The notes under the pieces are model-generated. The model did not search any database. It saw only the letters and a program-made list of their open reading frames with translations, and had not been told where the DNA came from. From Streptomyces sp. TLI_146 (GTDB lineage Bacteria; Actinomycetota; Actinomycetes; Streptomycetales; Streptomycetaceae): a stretch of 64,000 nucleotides of DNA. Within the stretch, counting starts at the first letter, position 1. Every line of letters starts with the position of its first letter. Both the position numbers and the translations under genes were made by a program. The stretch covers positions 248,001 through 312,000 of the forward strand of contig NZ_PJMX01000001.1 of NCBI RefSeq assembly GCF_002846415.1. The letters are read 5' to 3'. Positions 1 through 9,097 of this stretch are shown here, in pieces.

Positions 1-1034
1 ACCGGGATCCGGGTGACCCGGTCGCCAAGGGCCTTGTGCAGGACGGCTGTTTCGGTGGCATCGTTCAGGAGCGTTCCGGTGCCGTGCGCGTTGACGTAGT
101 CCACGTCCTCCCCCGTGATCCCCGCGTCGCGCAGCGCTGCCTCGACGGCGAGGCACGCGCCCCGTCCCTGCGGATGCGGGGCGGTCCAGTGATGAGCGTC
201 GGAACTCGCTCCGTAGCCCGTGAGTTCGGCCAGAGCCGTCGCCCCTCGCCTGTCGGCCACCTCTGCGGCCTCCAGCACCAGCACGGCGGCTCCCTCACTC
301 ATCACGAACCCGTCGCGGTGCGCGTCGAACGGCCGGCACGCCGCGGTCGGGTCGTCGTTGCGTCGGGACAGCGCGCGGGCGTTGCCGCTGCCCGCGAGGT
401 CGACGGCGGTGACACACGCGTCTGCGCCGCCGACCAGGACGACGTCCGCCTCCCCATGGCTGATCATGCGCATCCCCGCGCCCACCGCGTCGGCGCCGCT
501 GGCGCACGCCGTGCTCTGGGCACGGCTGGGCCCCTGAGTACCCAGTCGCATGCTGATCTCGCAGGCAGCGCTGTCCATAGCGGTCGTGACCTGCGCAAAG
601 GGGCTGATGGCCCGTGGTCCTTTGTCACGCAGGGTGTTCGCGGCACGGTAGATCGACCCCACCGGGCCGTAGCCACTGCCGATGACTACCGCGACCCGCG
701 GCGCCAGGCGGTCATCGACGACGAGCCCGGCGTGCTCGCACGCCTCCAGCGCCGCGGCCAGGGCATACTGCGCGTACGGGTCGGCGCGCCGACTGACCGT
801 CGGGGGCATGTAGCGGCCGGGGGTGAAGCCGCGGACCTGGCCGCCGATGCGCACGTCGAGGTCGGTCACATCCACCGTCTCGACAGTGGCGATGGCGCTG
901 CGCCCGGCCAGCATCGCCGTCCACGTCTCGTCGACGCTGTGGCCCAGCGGCGTCACCGCCCCGTACCCGGTGACCATCACCCTGCGCCGACCCCGGCTGC
1001 CCCTGGTGTCACCTGGCTCCCTTGCGTCTGTCAC
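1..1034 (-). CDS. beta-ketoacyl synthase (KAS II/FabF-like), 3' end outside window
   Basis: This is a condensing enzyme of the thiolase fold that would extend or cyclise an acyl chain carried on an ACP or similar. Translation from the GTG start gives an N-terminal VMVTGYGAVTPLG, the nucleophile region STACASG with Cys at about residue 177, and the first active-site histidine in NAHGTGT near the left edge. The second histidine and the C-terminus lie beyond the window. The GTG overlaps the TGA of the upstream thiamine-diphosphate enzyme (GTGA), so the two are probably translationally coupled. No acyl carrier protein is visible inside the window. The motifs favour a stand-alone FabF-type synthase in a biosynthetic operon over a primary-metabolism gene. 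The family call is secure; the substrate is unknown. Confidence 0.9.
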   Translation of the reverse strand, partial: MTDAREPGDTRGSRGRRRVMVTGYGAVTPLGHSVDETWTAMLAGRSAIATVETVDVTDLDVRIGGQVRGFTPGRYMPPTVSRRADPYAQYALAAALEACEHAGLVVDDRLAPRVAVVIGSGYGPVGSIYRAANTLRDKGPRAISPFAQVTTAMDSAACEISMRLGTQGPSRAQSTACASGADAVGAGMRMISHGEADVVLVGGADACVTAVDLAGSGNARALSRRNDDPTAACRPFDAHRDGFVMSEGAAVLVLEAAEVADRRGATALAELTGYGASSDAHHWTAPHPQGRGACLAVEAALRDAGITGEDVDYVNAHGTGTLLNDATETAVLHKALGDRVTRIP

Positions 1035-2728
1035 TGCGGAACCGCCTCGGCATCGCGCAGGGGCGGGCAGATGTCGTCGGGGGCGACCGGCACCATGAGC
1101 ACGGCCGTGCCTCCCTGCGCGCAGAACCGTCGCGCGGCAAGAATCTCCTCGGTCAGCACGGACTTGTCGCGCAGCACTCGATAGTGATGGTCCGGCCCGT
1201 CCAGCGCAGGCGGCGGCGCGCCCGGGCGGATGAAGGGATGGCGTTCGCCATCGAGGCCGAGGCGGGCGCGTTGGGCGTCCAGCCAGCCGTAGCCGCCGTT
1301 GCACAGCACCACATACAGAACGCCGCCGTGGGCCGGAGCCGCGGCGGCGATATCCGCGCGGGCCGCGAGGAACGCTCCGTCCCCGATGAACGCGGTGACC
1401 TCGTGGTCCGGGGCGGCTCGTTTGACCCCAATGGCCGCGGCCGCTCCGAAGCCCAAGGGGGTCTGCTCCGACGGCACGATGGACCCGCCACCGGCGTGGA
1501 AGGGGAAGCAGTAGGACCACATGTCCTGCAGTCCGTTCTCCTGGACCAGCACACGGGGCTCACCGGCGGTGGCGTCGAGCGCGGCGAGCAGCTCAGCAAC
1601 GCGGATCCCCGGCAGCGTCGCCGCGCGGGCCAATTCCGCTTCCACCTCAAGCGACATGACCTTACGGGCGACGTCGATCGCGATCGTCCACGCCTCGGCC
1701 GCGTCTGTGTGCTCGGCCGTGCGGTCTTCATCCAGCGCCTGCGACCAGCCCAGCACGGCATGCCGGGCGTCCCCGAGCACGCGCGGGCCCGAGAACTCGG
1801 CCGACAGCCCGCACGGATCGACGTTGACCTGCACCACCTTGGCCGAAGGCCATGGCGTTCCGCCTTCGACGACCGTCTCCTCGAGCCGCCCGGCGAGCGA
1901 CACCACCAGGTCACACGATGACCACAGCTCACGGGCGGGGGCCGTGGCGTAGAGGCCAGCCACACCGCAGAACAGCCGGTGGTACTCGTCGACGGCACCG
2001 CGGCCGGACGCGGTGGTGAAGAGCGCCGCGCCGAGGCGTTCAGCGAAGCACTCGACCACACCGCCGTCGTTGCGGTGCCGCATTCCGCCGCCCACCAGCA
2101 CCACCGGACGCCGACTCGCGCGGATCGCCGCCAGCGCCGGTCCCGGCGTCACGGGACCGGGCTCAAGGACCAGTGGTTCGGGCAGCGTTGGCTGGGGTCC
2201 GGAGAAAACGATCTCCGCCGTGCGGACGTCATCGGGCACCTCCAGGTACACGGGTCCCGGTGGCGGCCCGAATGCTCGGGTCAGCGCCGTCACCGTCGAG
2301 GGGACGACCCGGTCCGGATGTCCCACCCGGTGGGCCCATCGCACGAGGGGCGTTGTCACGGCGACCTGGTCGAGTTCCTGAAACCCGCCGCTGCCCCGGC
2401 GCCGTTCGGGCACGCCTGCGGCGAGCACGAGGACCGGTGCACCGGACTCTCGTGCCTCAAGAAGCCCGGTGGCCGCGTGCGTGACAGCCGGTCCTTTGCC
2501 CAGGGCGCAGACGGCGAGCCGGCCCGACTGGAGCGCGTAGCCGGTCGCCATGTACATCGCGTTGCGCTGGTCACGGCACGGTATGAGGGCCACTCCGGCG
2601 CGGTCGAGGGCGCGCAGCAACTCCAGGTCGTCCCCGGGCAGTCCGAAGCAGGTGTCGACGCCGTTCGCCACCAGCAGGTCGACGATCGCGGACCACGCGC
2701 CGGCGTACCGCTTGCCCACCTGTGTCAC
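1031..2728 (-). CDS. thiamine-diphosphate-dependent enzyme, acetolactate-synthase-like, catalytic Glu replaced
   Basis: This 565-residue protein has the three-domain layout of the acetolactate synthase/decarboxylase superfamily. The N-terminal pyrimidine-binding domain includes FGLPGDDLELL, a central domain includes RPVVLVGGGMRH, and the C-terminal diphosphate-binding domain has GDG followed by CNGGYGW. In an ungapped alignment of CRDQRNAMYMATGYA with the family RHEQ..A...A.GYA motif, the cofactor-activating glutamate falls on Gln54. The same family position is valine in glyoxylate carboligase, so activity is not excluded. The GTG start overlaps the TGA of the upstream fusion gene, and its own stop overlaps the ketosynthase start. 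A longer in-frame upstream reading is antisense or alternate-frame sequence within the fusion gene and is not used. A role in decarboxylation or acyloin-type condensation of the aldehyde or acyl product of the fusion enzyme is inference. Confidence 0.85.
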   Translation of the reverse strand: MTQVGKRYAGAWSAIVDLLVANGVDTCFGLPGDDLELLRALDRAGVALIPCRDQRNAMYMATGYALQSGRLAVCALGKGPAVTHAATGLLEARESGAPVLVLAAGVPERRRGSGGFQELDQVAVTTPLVRWAHRVGHPDRVVPSTVTALTRAFGPPPGPVYLEVPDDVRTAEIVFSGPQPTLPEPLVLEPGPVTPGPALAAIRASRRPVVLVGGGMRHRNDGGVVECFAERLGAALFTTASGRGAVDEYHRLFCGVAGLYATAPARELWSSCDLVVSLAGRLEETVVEGGTPWPSAKVVQVNVDPCGLSAEFSGPRVLGDARHAVLGWSQALDEDRTAEHTDAAEAWTIAIDVARKVMSLEVEAELARAATLPGIRVAELLAALDATAGEPRVLVQENGLQDMWSYCFPFHAGGGSIVPSEQTPLGFGAAAAIGVKRAAPDHEVTAFIGDGAFLAARADIAAAAPAHGGVLYVVLCNGGYGWLDAQRARLGLDGERHPFIRPGAPPPALDGPDHHYRVLRDKSVLTEEILAARRFCAQGGTAVLMVPVAPDDICPPLRDAEAVPQ

Positions 2729-5382
2729 TTCCCGTCCACCGTGACCGGGGCGGTCATCGGCAGGTTCTGTGCCACGGCCTGCGACATGAGCAGTGGTTCG
2801 GCGTGCCGTTCGCCGCCGTAGGCGAGGTAGTTCGCCCTCATCCCGAATCCGCCGAACGGGCGGTTGCCGTCGTCGGCGTCGAGCAGTGTGTGGTTGACAC
2901 AGGTCTGATGACGCTTGGCCAGCACCCGCACCGTCTCCGGATCGTTGCCGTAGACCATCGCCCCGAGAGCGCGTTCGCTGAAGTACGGGCTCGACAGCCG
3001 TTCCCGCAACCGCCTCGCACTGGGGTAGGCCACGATGTTGAAGACCGGGGCGAACATCTCGTCCAGCGGCATCTTGTCGTCGAAGTCCCACAGCAGCACG
3101 GTCGGCTCGATCCTGCGGGACAGCAGATCGATGCGCCCGCCGTGCCGGATACGACTCACATGGCGCGCCAGGTAGTCCGAGCAGCTCACCAGCGCCGAGC
3201 CATAGTAGATCGGACCGTAGTCGACAGCAGGGTCGCTGTTCCGGCCGAAACGCAGTGAGTTGAGTTCGGTGGACAACAGGTCGACGAATTCCTCGGTGCG
3301 ACCCTGGGGCACGAACACGACGTCGGGGCCGAAACAGTCCTGGCCCGAGTTGAAGAGCCGGATGTTCGTGACGTCATGCACGGCGCGCGTCAGATCGGCA
3401 TCGGGTGCAATCACGAAAGGGTTGATGCCACGGCCGAAGAAGAGGAAGAGCTGGTCTTCTGCCAGCCCTTCGCGGATGATCTCCGCATTGGAGTAACTGC
3501 CGGTGAAGACGATGAGGTCCGCCTCACGTGCGGGTCCCGTCACGAACTTGCGCTGGCTGAGCTCGAACAACTCGATGGGTAAGCCGTGAACCGGCGCCAG
3601 CAGGGCGTGCAAGCGCTGCATCTGACTCCTGATCTCAGAGGACGGCCGAAAGGTGATGCGGTCGCTGTAGAGGGACGCCACTAGCAGGTAAAGCGCGTAC
3701 GAATAGAACGGGATGTTGGAGGGCATGAACACCGCGGCACACGGCACGCGGCTGGGCCGGACCCGGCAGATCTCCTCCTCCGCTCCATCAAGGGTGGCGA
3801 GGAACGAGCGAATCTCCGCCCGGGCGGTTCGGTGGGGCGAGATCTCGGTGAGGATGCTCATCACCGCGTCTTCGTTGTCGGCGACGTACCGGCGCACCGC
3901 GCGCAGCGCGTCGACACGGTCCGTGAAGGGGATGCGGTAGCCGGTCGGGCCGACGGCCGGGCCGGACGCGGTGGCGTCGGTGGTCGTGTGATGTAGAGCG
4001 GGCAGCGAGGTCATCGCGATCTTCTCCAGAACGGCCAGGTCGGGCTTTCCCGTGCTCGTGAGGGGCAACGCGGGGAGCACGACGATGTGGTCGGGCTGCT
4101 CGTAGCGGGCGAGCACCGGGCGCAGCATCCGTTGCCAGTGCGCGGGCTCGTGACCGTCCGGGTCCGCGATCACGAACACCAGACGAGAGCCCAGACGTTC
4201 GTCGGGGACAGCGACGACCTCCGTCTGCGCGCCGGCCGACTCGGCCCGCTCGGCGAGGTGGTCGGGGTAGAGGGTGTGGCCGTCGCGGTGCACGGCGTGC
4301 TTGCGTCCGATCGGGAAGACACGGCCGGCGTCGTCGAGGAGCCCGATGTCGCCGGTGCGGTGCACGGGTCCCGGAACCGGAACGATCTCACCGTCATCGC
4401 CCAGATAGCCGGTCATCAGGCCGTCACTGCGCACCACGATTTCGCCGAGCCGGCCGGCGGGAAGCAGCCTGCCGTGCTCGTCGTGCACTTCGACGACCAC
4501 ACCGGGCAGCGGTGTACCGCACCCGACCGGATCGGACGGGGCCGCCAGCGCGATGTTTCCCACCTCGGTCGCCCCGTAGCCGTCCAGCAGATGCCGTCCC
4601 GTGCGGGCGTGGAACCGGGCCGCCAGGTTGCGCCCCAGCGGCGCGCCGCCCACGCACCAGGCCCGTACCGTCGTCAGCGCGTTCACGAGAGCGGGGCGGC
4701 GTTCGAGCAGGTTGAGCAGGCTGTAGTACGACGATGGGGCCCCGTCCACGACGGAGAGGCCGTGGGCCACGCCGACCTCAAGTGCGCGGTCCAGGCGCGT
4801 GGTTGGCCCGTACACCATCAACGTGCCGCCGCTCAACCACCAGCAGAGGACCAGCGACAGACCATACTGGTGGGAGAACGGCAGAACGGGCAGGAAGACG
4901 TCGTCGGGCCGGTACCCCATGCGTTCCGCGCTCAGTGCGAGGTTGTCCAGGATCGAGCGGCCGGAGCGGACAATGCCCTTGGGGTTTCCCGTCGTACCCG
5001 ACGACCACGAGATGGCGGCGTCCAGGCGCTGTGCCCAGGTTGCGACATCGGGCACGGCCGACGTGTTTAAGTGGGGTCGCGGTGTCACGGTGTTGCCGGT
5101 GCTGTCGCGGATTTCGAGCACCACGCGCGCCTGCGCGCGGATCTGCGATCGCTGTGACGGGGTGGCGCGATGATCGGCCAGGACCACCGAAGCGTCGAGA
5201 TGAATAAGCGCGAGTAAATCCACAACCCATTCCCGCGAATTGGCCCCGCTCATCATCACCCGCGAACCGGGTTCGATGCCGCGATGGGCGAGAAGTTCGG
5301 CTGCAGCAAATACGCGGTCCACGATCTCGCCTGTCTCCCAGATACGCCCCCCAGGCGAGATCAAGCGCCTTAAAACGGGCAA
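2725..5382 (-). CDS. AMP-dependent acyl ligase fused to an aldehyde-dehydrogenase-fold acyl reductase
   Basis: This 885-residue protein joins two enzymes. Residues about 1-440 are an ANL-family adenylating enzyme, with the P-loop-like SSGTTGNPKG, YGATE, a GD aspartate and a C-terminal TSTGKPD lysine. Residues about 500-870 have the aldehyde dehydrogenase fold, with a catalytic cysteine in FNSGQDCFG and the cofactor segment FTGSYSNAE. The usual general-base glutamate of the ELGG motif is absent (FLFFGRGINPF), as in CoA-acylating and acyl-reducing members. A reasonable inference is activation of a carboxylic acid as adenylate or thioester, followed by reduction to an aldehyde. The TTG start is set by an AAGGAG six bases upstream. 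Codons 4 and 105 are TTA (5371-5373 and 5068-5070), so translation should depend on the bldA leucyl-tRNA. It is the first gene of a three-gene coupled operon. Confidence 0.85.
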   Translation of the reverse strand: MPVLRRLISPGGRIWETGEIVDRVFAAAELLAHRGIEPGSRVMMSGANSREWVVDLLALIHLDASVVLADHRATPSQRSQIRAQARVVLEIRDSTGNTVTPRPHLNTSAVPDVATWAQRLDAAISWSSGTTGNPKGIVRSGRSILDNLALSAERMGYRPDDVFLPVLPFSHQYGLSLVLCWWLSGGTLMVYGPTTRLDRALEVGVAHGLSVVDGAPSSYYSLLNLLERRPALVNALTTVRAWCVGGAPLGRNLAARFHARTGRHLLDGYGATEVGNIALAAPSDPVGCGTPLPGVVVEVHDEHGRLLPAGRLGEIVVRSDGLMTGYLGDDGEIVPVPGPVHRTGDIGLLDDAGRVFPIGRKHAVHRDGHTLYPDHLAERAESAGAQTEVVAVPDERLGSRLVFVIADPDGHEPAHWQRMLRPVLARYEQPDHIVVLPALPLTSTGKPDLAVLEKIAMTSLPALHHTTTDATASGPAVGPTGYRIPFTDRVDALRAVRRYVADNEDAVMSILTEISPHRTARAEIRSFLATLDGAEEEICRVRPSRVPCAAVFMPSNIPFYSYALYLLVASLYSDRITFRPSSEIRSQMQRLHALLAPVHGLPIELFELSQRKFVTGPAREADLIVFTGSYSNAEIIREGLAEDQLFLFFGRGINPFVIAPDADLTRAVHDVTNIRLFNSGQDCFGPDVVFVPQGRTEEFVDLLSTELNSLRFGRNSDPAVDYGPIYYGSALVSCSDYLARHVSRIRHGGRIDLLSRRIEPTVLLWDFDDKMPLDEMFAPVFNIVAYPSARRLRERLSSPYFSERALGAMVYGNDPETVRVLAKRHQTCVNHTLLDADDGNRPFGGFGMRANYLAYGGERHAEPLLMSQAVAQNLPMTAPVTVDGK

Positions 5383-5388
5383 CTAGTA

Positions 5389-5394
5389 CTCCTT
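5389..5394 (-). promoter_or_regulatory. ribosome binding site that fixes the TTG start of the ligase-reductase fusion
   Basis: The reverse strand reads AAGGAG, then six bases, then TTG. No ATG or GTG nearby has comparable spacing, so the rare TTG is taken as the start. Confidence 0.7.
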
Positions 5395-6378
5395 GACGGT
5401 GCTTCGCGGATCTGCCCTGGGCGGCGCTCTTCAGCGTGACTGCGATCGGCCACGATACGGGGACGAAGGGCGTCGCAAATAGACCTCCTTGATGTCAGCG
5501 GGTACCTTCAGCTTCCTGCCGCGCACGCGGAAAAACCTACTCAACCCGCGATAGTTTCCACTCCTACTCAAGAAGATGCATCTAGCACGACTGTCTCACG
5601 CCCGCAAACTGGTGTCGAGATGGACTAGTTGGCCGCCGATGATTTCGAGCCGACACCCTTTGAGTTCAGACTTATTGACGGTGTGTGCGTTATCTGGTGA
5701 GAATAAGCGGACCCGGCCTCCGGATGCACCGGAGGCCACGCAGTGGCTCGCTGCGTCCGCGCTGGTCGAGGGCCGGAACCGACCGGAGACTCCTGCCTCG
5801 TGCGGGTGTCGGTCCGCTCTGCGGACAACGGGGGCCGAGCTGGCCTGGACTCACTGCTGCCCCGCCGCGGCGCCGACGAGCGGGTGATCAGGTCCTGTCC
5901 GAGGGCGAGCGAGCCGTCACCCGACAGGTCGTGCGGGCTTGCTTTCCCCTAGGCAGACGACCAGTACTCCCACCAGGCATCCGAACACGGTCGGACAGGC
6001 TGAGCAGGAACGTACGGACATCGAGCACCGTAAAGAGAACAGCGAAGAGCAGAACTCCAAGCGTGCCCAGCGACCACACCCCTGCCGAGGGAACCCCGGG
6101 GGTTCCCGACAGAGCCGCTCAGTGAACGCACGGGTCACCCAGCGAACGGACCGTCGTGGTGGCCGCCAGCGCGAACGACTACTGGTCTCACCTCCATGGC
6201 AACAGGCCGATCCGTCTCGCCGGACTCGGCCCGGAAACCATTGCGCCGTACGGGCTCGCCAGGTGTCGGGGCCCGTGGTGCGCGGTCAACCGCCCGGCGG
6301 CCCAGCTGACCGATGCGCCTGGAGACCCATCGCCGCGTTGCGGTGATCATTCAGCGCGGAGGAAGAAGTGGCAGCCCC
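5395..6378. other. intergenic region upstream of the biosynthetic operon, no confident gene
   Basis: About 1 kb lies between the ligase-reductase start and the DUF1963-like gene. The part nearest the operon is AT-richer than its surroundings and must hold its promoter, but I cannot pick out a convincing -35/-10 pair. A minus-strand reading at 5888-6079 begins with a hydrophobic stretch (LGVLLFAVLFTVLDVRTFLL) and could be the remains of a small membrane protein, because its hydrophobic continuation lies in another frame. Other open frames here lack ribosome binding sites and coding character. Confidence 0.4.
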
Positions 6379-7248
6379 TCACTGGACCAGGCTGGTGTGC
6401 GGGTGGCCTCCGTTCGCCGGGCAGGCGTACAACTGCAGGCGGTTGGCGTCCAGCACCGTGATCCCAGGCGGATTGAACCAGATGTCGTCGGGCGCGCCTG
6501 CGGGCTGGTCCTCGTACGGGATCCAACTCGTGGTGTTGCGCTCCCATTCGGACGAGGCGATGGTCAGCAGAGGCACCATCGCGGTCCCGCAGGCCACACA
6601 GAACCGCGGTACGGGGTCGGTCAGTCCCCAGCGGGACCAGCCACCGATCTTCCAGCCGGGGGCGTGGGACAGCGCGTCGTCATAAAGCTGCTGTGGGTTG
6701 GCCTCGTCGACCACGACGCCCGCTGCCTGCCAGAGCGCTGGGTCCTTGGTCTGCTCTCTCAGCTCCTCGGGGAGTTCCCCGTAATGGGGGTACTCGGTGA
6801 TCTGTTCCGGCGCGAGTACGCAAGGCTTGGGTATGTAAAGGTACTCGTCCGCTTCGAACGGCTCGGGCGGCGCGGCCAGCGCGTCGGTGACATCCGCGGC
6901 GGTCCGCCAGGAGACCTCGACCGGAATACTTGAGTCGGGATCGTGCTCCGAGGGGCACCACAGGACCTGCAGCAGGTCGCTCCGCCCGGGCGGCCGCAGC
7001 AGGGGTATGTCCCGCGCGTACAGCTGGGCCACGGGCACCATGGGGTTACTCCATTCATGCCCGATGCGGCAGTACATCCACGGTTGCTGTGCGGGCCACA
7101 GCAAGGGCCCGCCGATCGAGCTGTCGTGCACCGTGGGAGAGCCGGGACGCGGGTGCAGCCGGACCGCCGGGCGGGCCAGCGGGGCCAGCGCGGGAAAGAC
7201 CGCGCCGATATCAACCGGCCGTGGCGGGGTAGTACGTGTGCGATTCAT
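6379..7248 (-). CDS. DUF1963-like (YwqG-type) protein
   Basis: This 289-residue soluble protein matches the layout of DUF1963/YwqG-type proteins. It has an N-terminal GGPLLWP segment followed by a water-loving acidic body, and a C-terminal CVACGTAMVPLLTIASSEW region that resembles the Q(I/L)GG..PLLTIAS-like part of the family. CVAC and a further CP near the C-terminus could bind metal. The chosen ATG reads MNRTRTTPPRP. An ATG four codons upstream is equally open, and neither has a strong ribosome binding site. Neighbours are unrelated: a biosynthetic operon downstream and a transposase remnant upstream. The biochemical role of the family is unknown. Confidence 0.6.
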   Translation of the reverse strand: MNRTRTTPPRPVDIGAVFPALAPLARPAVRLHPRPGSPTVHDSSIGGPLLWPAQQPWMYCRIGHEWSNPMVPVAQLYARDIPLLRPPGRSDLLQVLWCPSEHDPDSSIPVEVSWRTAADVTDALAAPPEPFEADEYLYIPKPCVLAPEQITEYPHYGELPEELREQTKDPALWQAAGVVVDEANPQQLYDDALSHAPGWKIGGWSRWGLTDPVPRFCVACGTAMVPLLTIASSEWERNTTSWIPYEDQPAGAPDDIWFNPPGITVLDANRLQLYACPANGGHPHTSLVQ

Positions 7249-7339
7249 GATGATGATCATGCCAACACCCACTGACAACCCAGCAGGACCGGCCGCGTCC
7301 TGTATGCGCGCGACGCCCTCTCTGCTCGCGCACGGTGCA

Positions 7340-7483
7340 AAGCGACACCACCCCCTGCCCTGGACCGCCATCTGGAACGAGAACCCACGGCCCTTCGCCT
7401 GGACGAAGACCGCCGACGAGATCCTCACCTCGCTCGCGGACTACCTCGCGAAAGTCACCCCGCCCGGCACCAAAACCACCTAG
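7340..7483 (+). pseudogene. IS630-family transposase, C-terminal remnant
   Basis: Only the last ~45 codons survive. WNENPRPFAWTKTADEIL followed by TAG is the characteristic C-terminus of actinobacterial IS630 transposases. The DDE catalytic core is absent and no terminal repeat is recognisable. It sits at the 5' side of the DUF1963-like gene, facing away. Confidence 0.7.
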
Positions 7484-7541
7484 CCACTTACGCCTCAGAT
7501 TTCCGGCGCATCACACTAGCCCGGCGAAGTATGGACACTGG

Positions 7542-7740
7542 TCAGCTGGCCGGGAGCCGGCCCCGCTGGACCGCGCGGACGCCTGCCGCGAATCGGCTCG
7601 CGGCAGGCGTTCCATGAGGTCGGCCGTGGTGCGGCGGGCGGTGCGCAGGGAGACTGCGGGGCGCTTGGCCACGGCCTCGTCGGTGAAGCCGCGCGCCAGG
7701 AGCCGCAGCACCCTCGGCCTCCGTTGGCGAGCGGACGGCC
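7542..7740 (-). pseudogene. LuxR-type HTH regulator, frameshifted C-terminal fragment
   Basis: The reverse strand encodes RLLARGFTDEAVAKR and VSLRTARRT, a LuxR/GerE-type helix-turn-helix. The reading then has to change frame to continue as AASRFAAGVRAVQRG, the usual end of such regulators in Streptomyces. A second frame change is needed just before the helix-turn-helix. No receiver or sensor domain is left. It lies between the IS630 remnant and the NCS2 permease. Confidence 0.55.
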
Positions 7741-7744
7741 GCGC

Positions 7745-9097
7745 TCACCCGCTGGGGGTTCGATCGGCTCGGGTCGGCCGGGGCGCTGCCTCGGCTGTCT
7801 GGCCGCGCGGTCGGTCGGCTGTGGTGAAGAGGGCGTGGAGCAGGACGGCCGCGAGGGTTCCCGCGACGACTCCGGAGCCGAGCACCGTACGGCTCCAGGA
7901 CGGGAAACCGCTGTAGAGGTTCGGGGTGACGATCGGGAGCAGTCCGACGGCCAGGGCGAGGGCGGCGGTCATCGACTGTCCCCGCTGCGCGAGGTCCGAC
8001 CGCGCGAGCATCTGGACGCCCGTGACGACGATGACCGCGTAGACGACCAGCGCGGAGCCTCCCACCACCGCCGGGGGAAGACCGGCGACCGTTCGCGAGA
8101 GCGGGGAGAGCAGGCCCATGGCGATGAGGAGGCCGCCCGCCGCAGCTGTGACGGAACGGCTGCGCACACCGGTCATCCGGCTGATGCCGATGTTCTCGGA
8201 GCTGGTCACCATCAGGGACGTACCCCATGCCGCGGCGAGGATCGACGTCAGCGCGTCGGCACGGGCGACGTCGGGGACGTCCCGCCCCGCGTCGGCCTCG
8301 CGGCCCACGGTCTCGCTGTTGAGCACAGTCTGGCCGGTGATCTCGGCGAGGGTGGTGAGGCTGAAGACGAGCAGGGGCAGGGCCGCCACGATGTCGAACC
8401 GTGGTGTTCCGTAGGGGAAGAGGTCGGGGAAGGCGAAGCCGCTGCCCTGGGCCGGGCTGAAGGTCCCGAGCCCCGTCACCACTGCGACGGCCGTTCCGGC
8501 GGCCATGCCGATGAGGACCGCGCTCTGCCGCCAGACACCGCGCAGGACGAAGTACGCGGTCAAGGTGACCGCCACCGTCAGGGCCGCCAGGGCGACGGCT
8601 TTGGGCGCCGCGTTCCCGGTCGGCCCGGAGATGAGCTGCGCGGCGACGCGCACCATGGACACACCGATCAGCAGCACGGTGACGCCCATGACCAGCGGCG
8701 GGAAGAGACGCACTATCCGTGCGTACAGCGGTGTCACCGCAAGCAGCAGCCCGGCGGCGAGGAGGACCGAGCCGCTGGCGGTGGCCGGGCCGTGGTCCTT
8801 GGCGATCTCGACGAACAGCGCGGTGGCGGCGCCGCCCGGGAGCATGACGAACGGCAGGCGAGCCCCGAACTTCCAGACGCCGAGGGACTGGAGCAGCGAT
8901 CCCGCCCCGGACAGTACGAGGACGGCGCTGAGCAACGACGCGGTGTCCGCGGAGGACAGCCGCAGGGCGCCCGCGGTCAGGAAGACCGTGGATATCGGGG
9001 CGGCGACCATCGCCAGGACGTGCTGGAGCGCCAGGAGTGCCAGCCGCTGTACGGGGACCCGCCCGTCCGGCGGCGTGGTCGTGGCGGTCGCTGTCAC
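7745..9097 (-). CDS. NCS2-family nucleobase:cation symporter (xanthine/uracil permease-like)
   Basis: This 450-residue polytopic membrane protein has about 12-14 hydrophobic segments. Family features include an early LALQHVLAMVAAPI, a central TLAEITGQTV in the position of the family's conserved acidic substrate-binding helix, and ENIGISRMTGVRSR near the conserved signature region. Such proteins import purines, pyrimidines or xanthine with a cation. The GTG start overlaps the TGA of the upstream arylsulfotransferase-like gene (GTGA), so the two are co-translated. A larger in-frame extension upstream is antisense-like sequence within that neighbour and is rejected. The substrate cannot be told from sequence alone. 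Confidence 0.85.
   Translation of the reverse strand: MTATATTTPPDGRVPVQRLALLALQHVLAMVAAPISTVFLTAGALRLSSADTASLLSAVLVLSGAGSLLQSLGVWKFGARLPFVMLPGGAATALFVEIAKDHGPATASGSVLLAAGLLLAVTPLYARIVRLFPPLVMGVTVLLIGVSMVRVAAQLISGPTGNAAPKAVALAALTVAVTLTAYFVLRGVWRQSAVLIGMAAGTAVAVVTGLGTFSPAQGSGFAFPDLFPYGTPRFDIVAALPLLVFSLTTLAEITGQTVLNSETVGREADAGRDVPDVARADALTSILAAAWGTSLMVTSSENIGISRMTGVRSRSVTAAAGGLLIAMGLLSPLSRTVAGLPPAVVGGSALVVYAVIVVTGVQMLARSDLAQRGQSMTAALALAVGLLPIVTPNLYSGFPSWSRTVLGSGVVAGTLAAVLLHALFTTADRPRGQTAEAAPRPTRADRTPSG

Noticed and set aside
36..1184. Long plus-strand ORF opposite the ketosynthase
   Set aside because: The minus strand gives a continuous ketosynthase with STACASG and HGTGT; the plus frame has no domain and arises from high GC.
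2729..3091. N-terminal extension of the ThDP enzyme
   Set aside because: This stretch lies inside the ligase-reductase gene in another frame; the GTG at 2728 overlapping the upstream stop is the natural start.
5888..6079. Small transmembrane protein gene
   Set aside because: It has one plausible hydrophobic helix but a weak start, and the best continuation lies in a different frame; kept only as a note in the gap entry.
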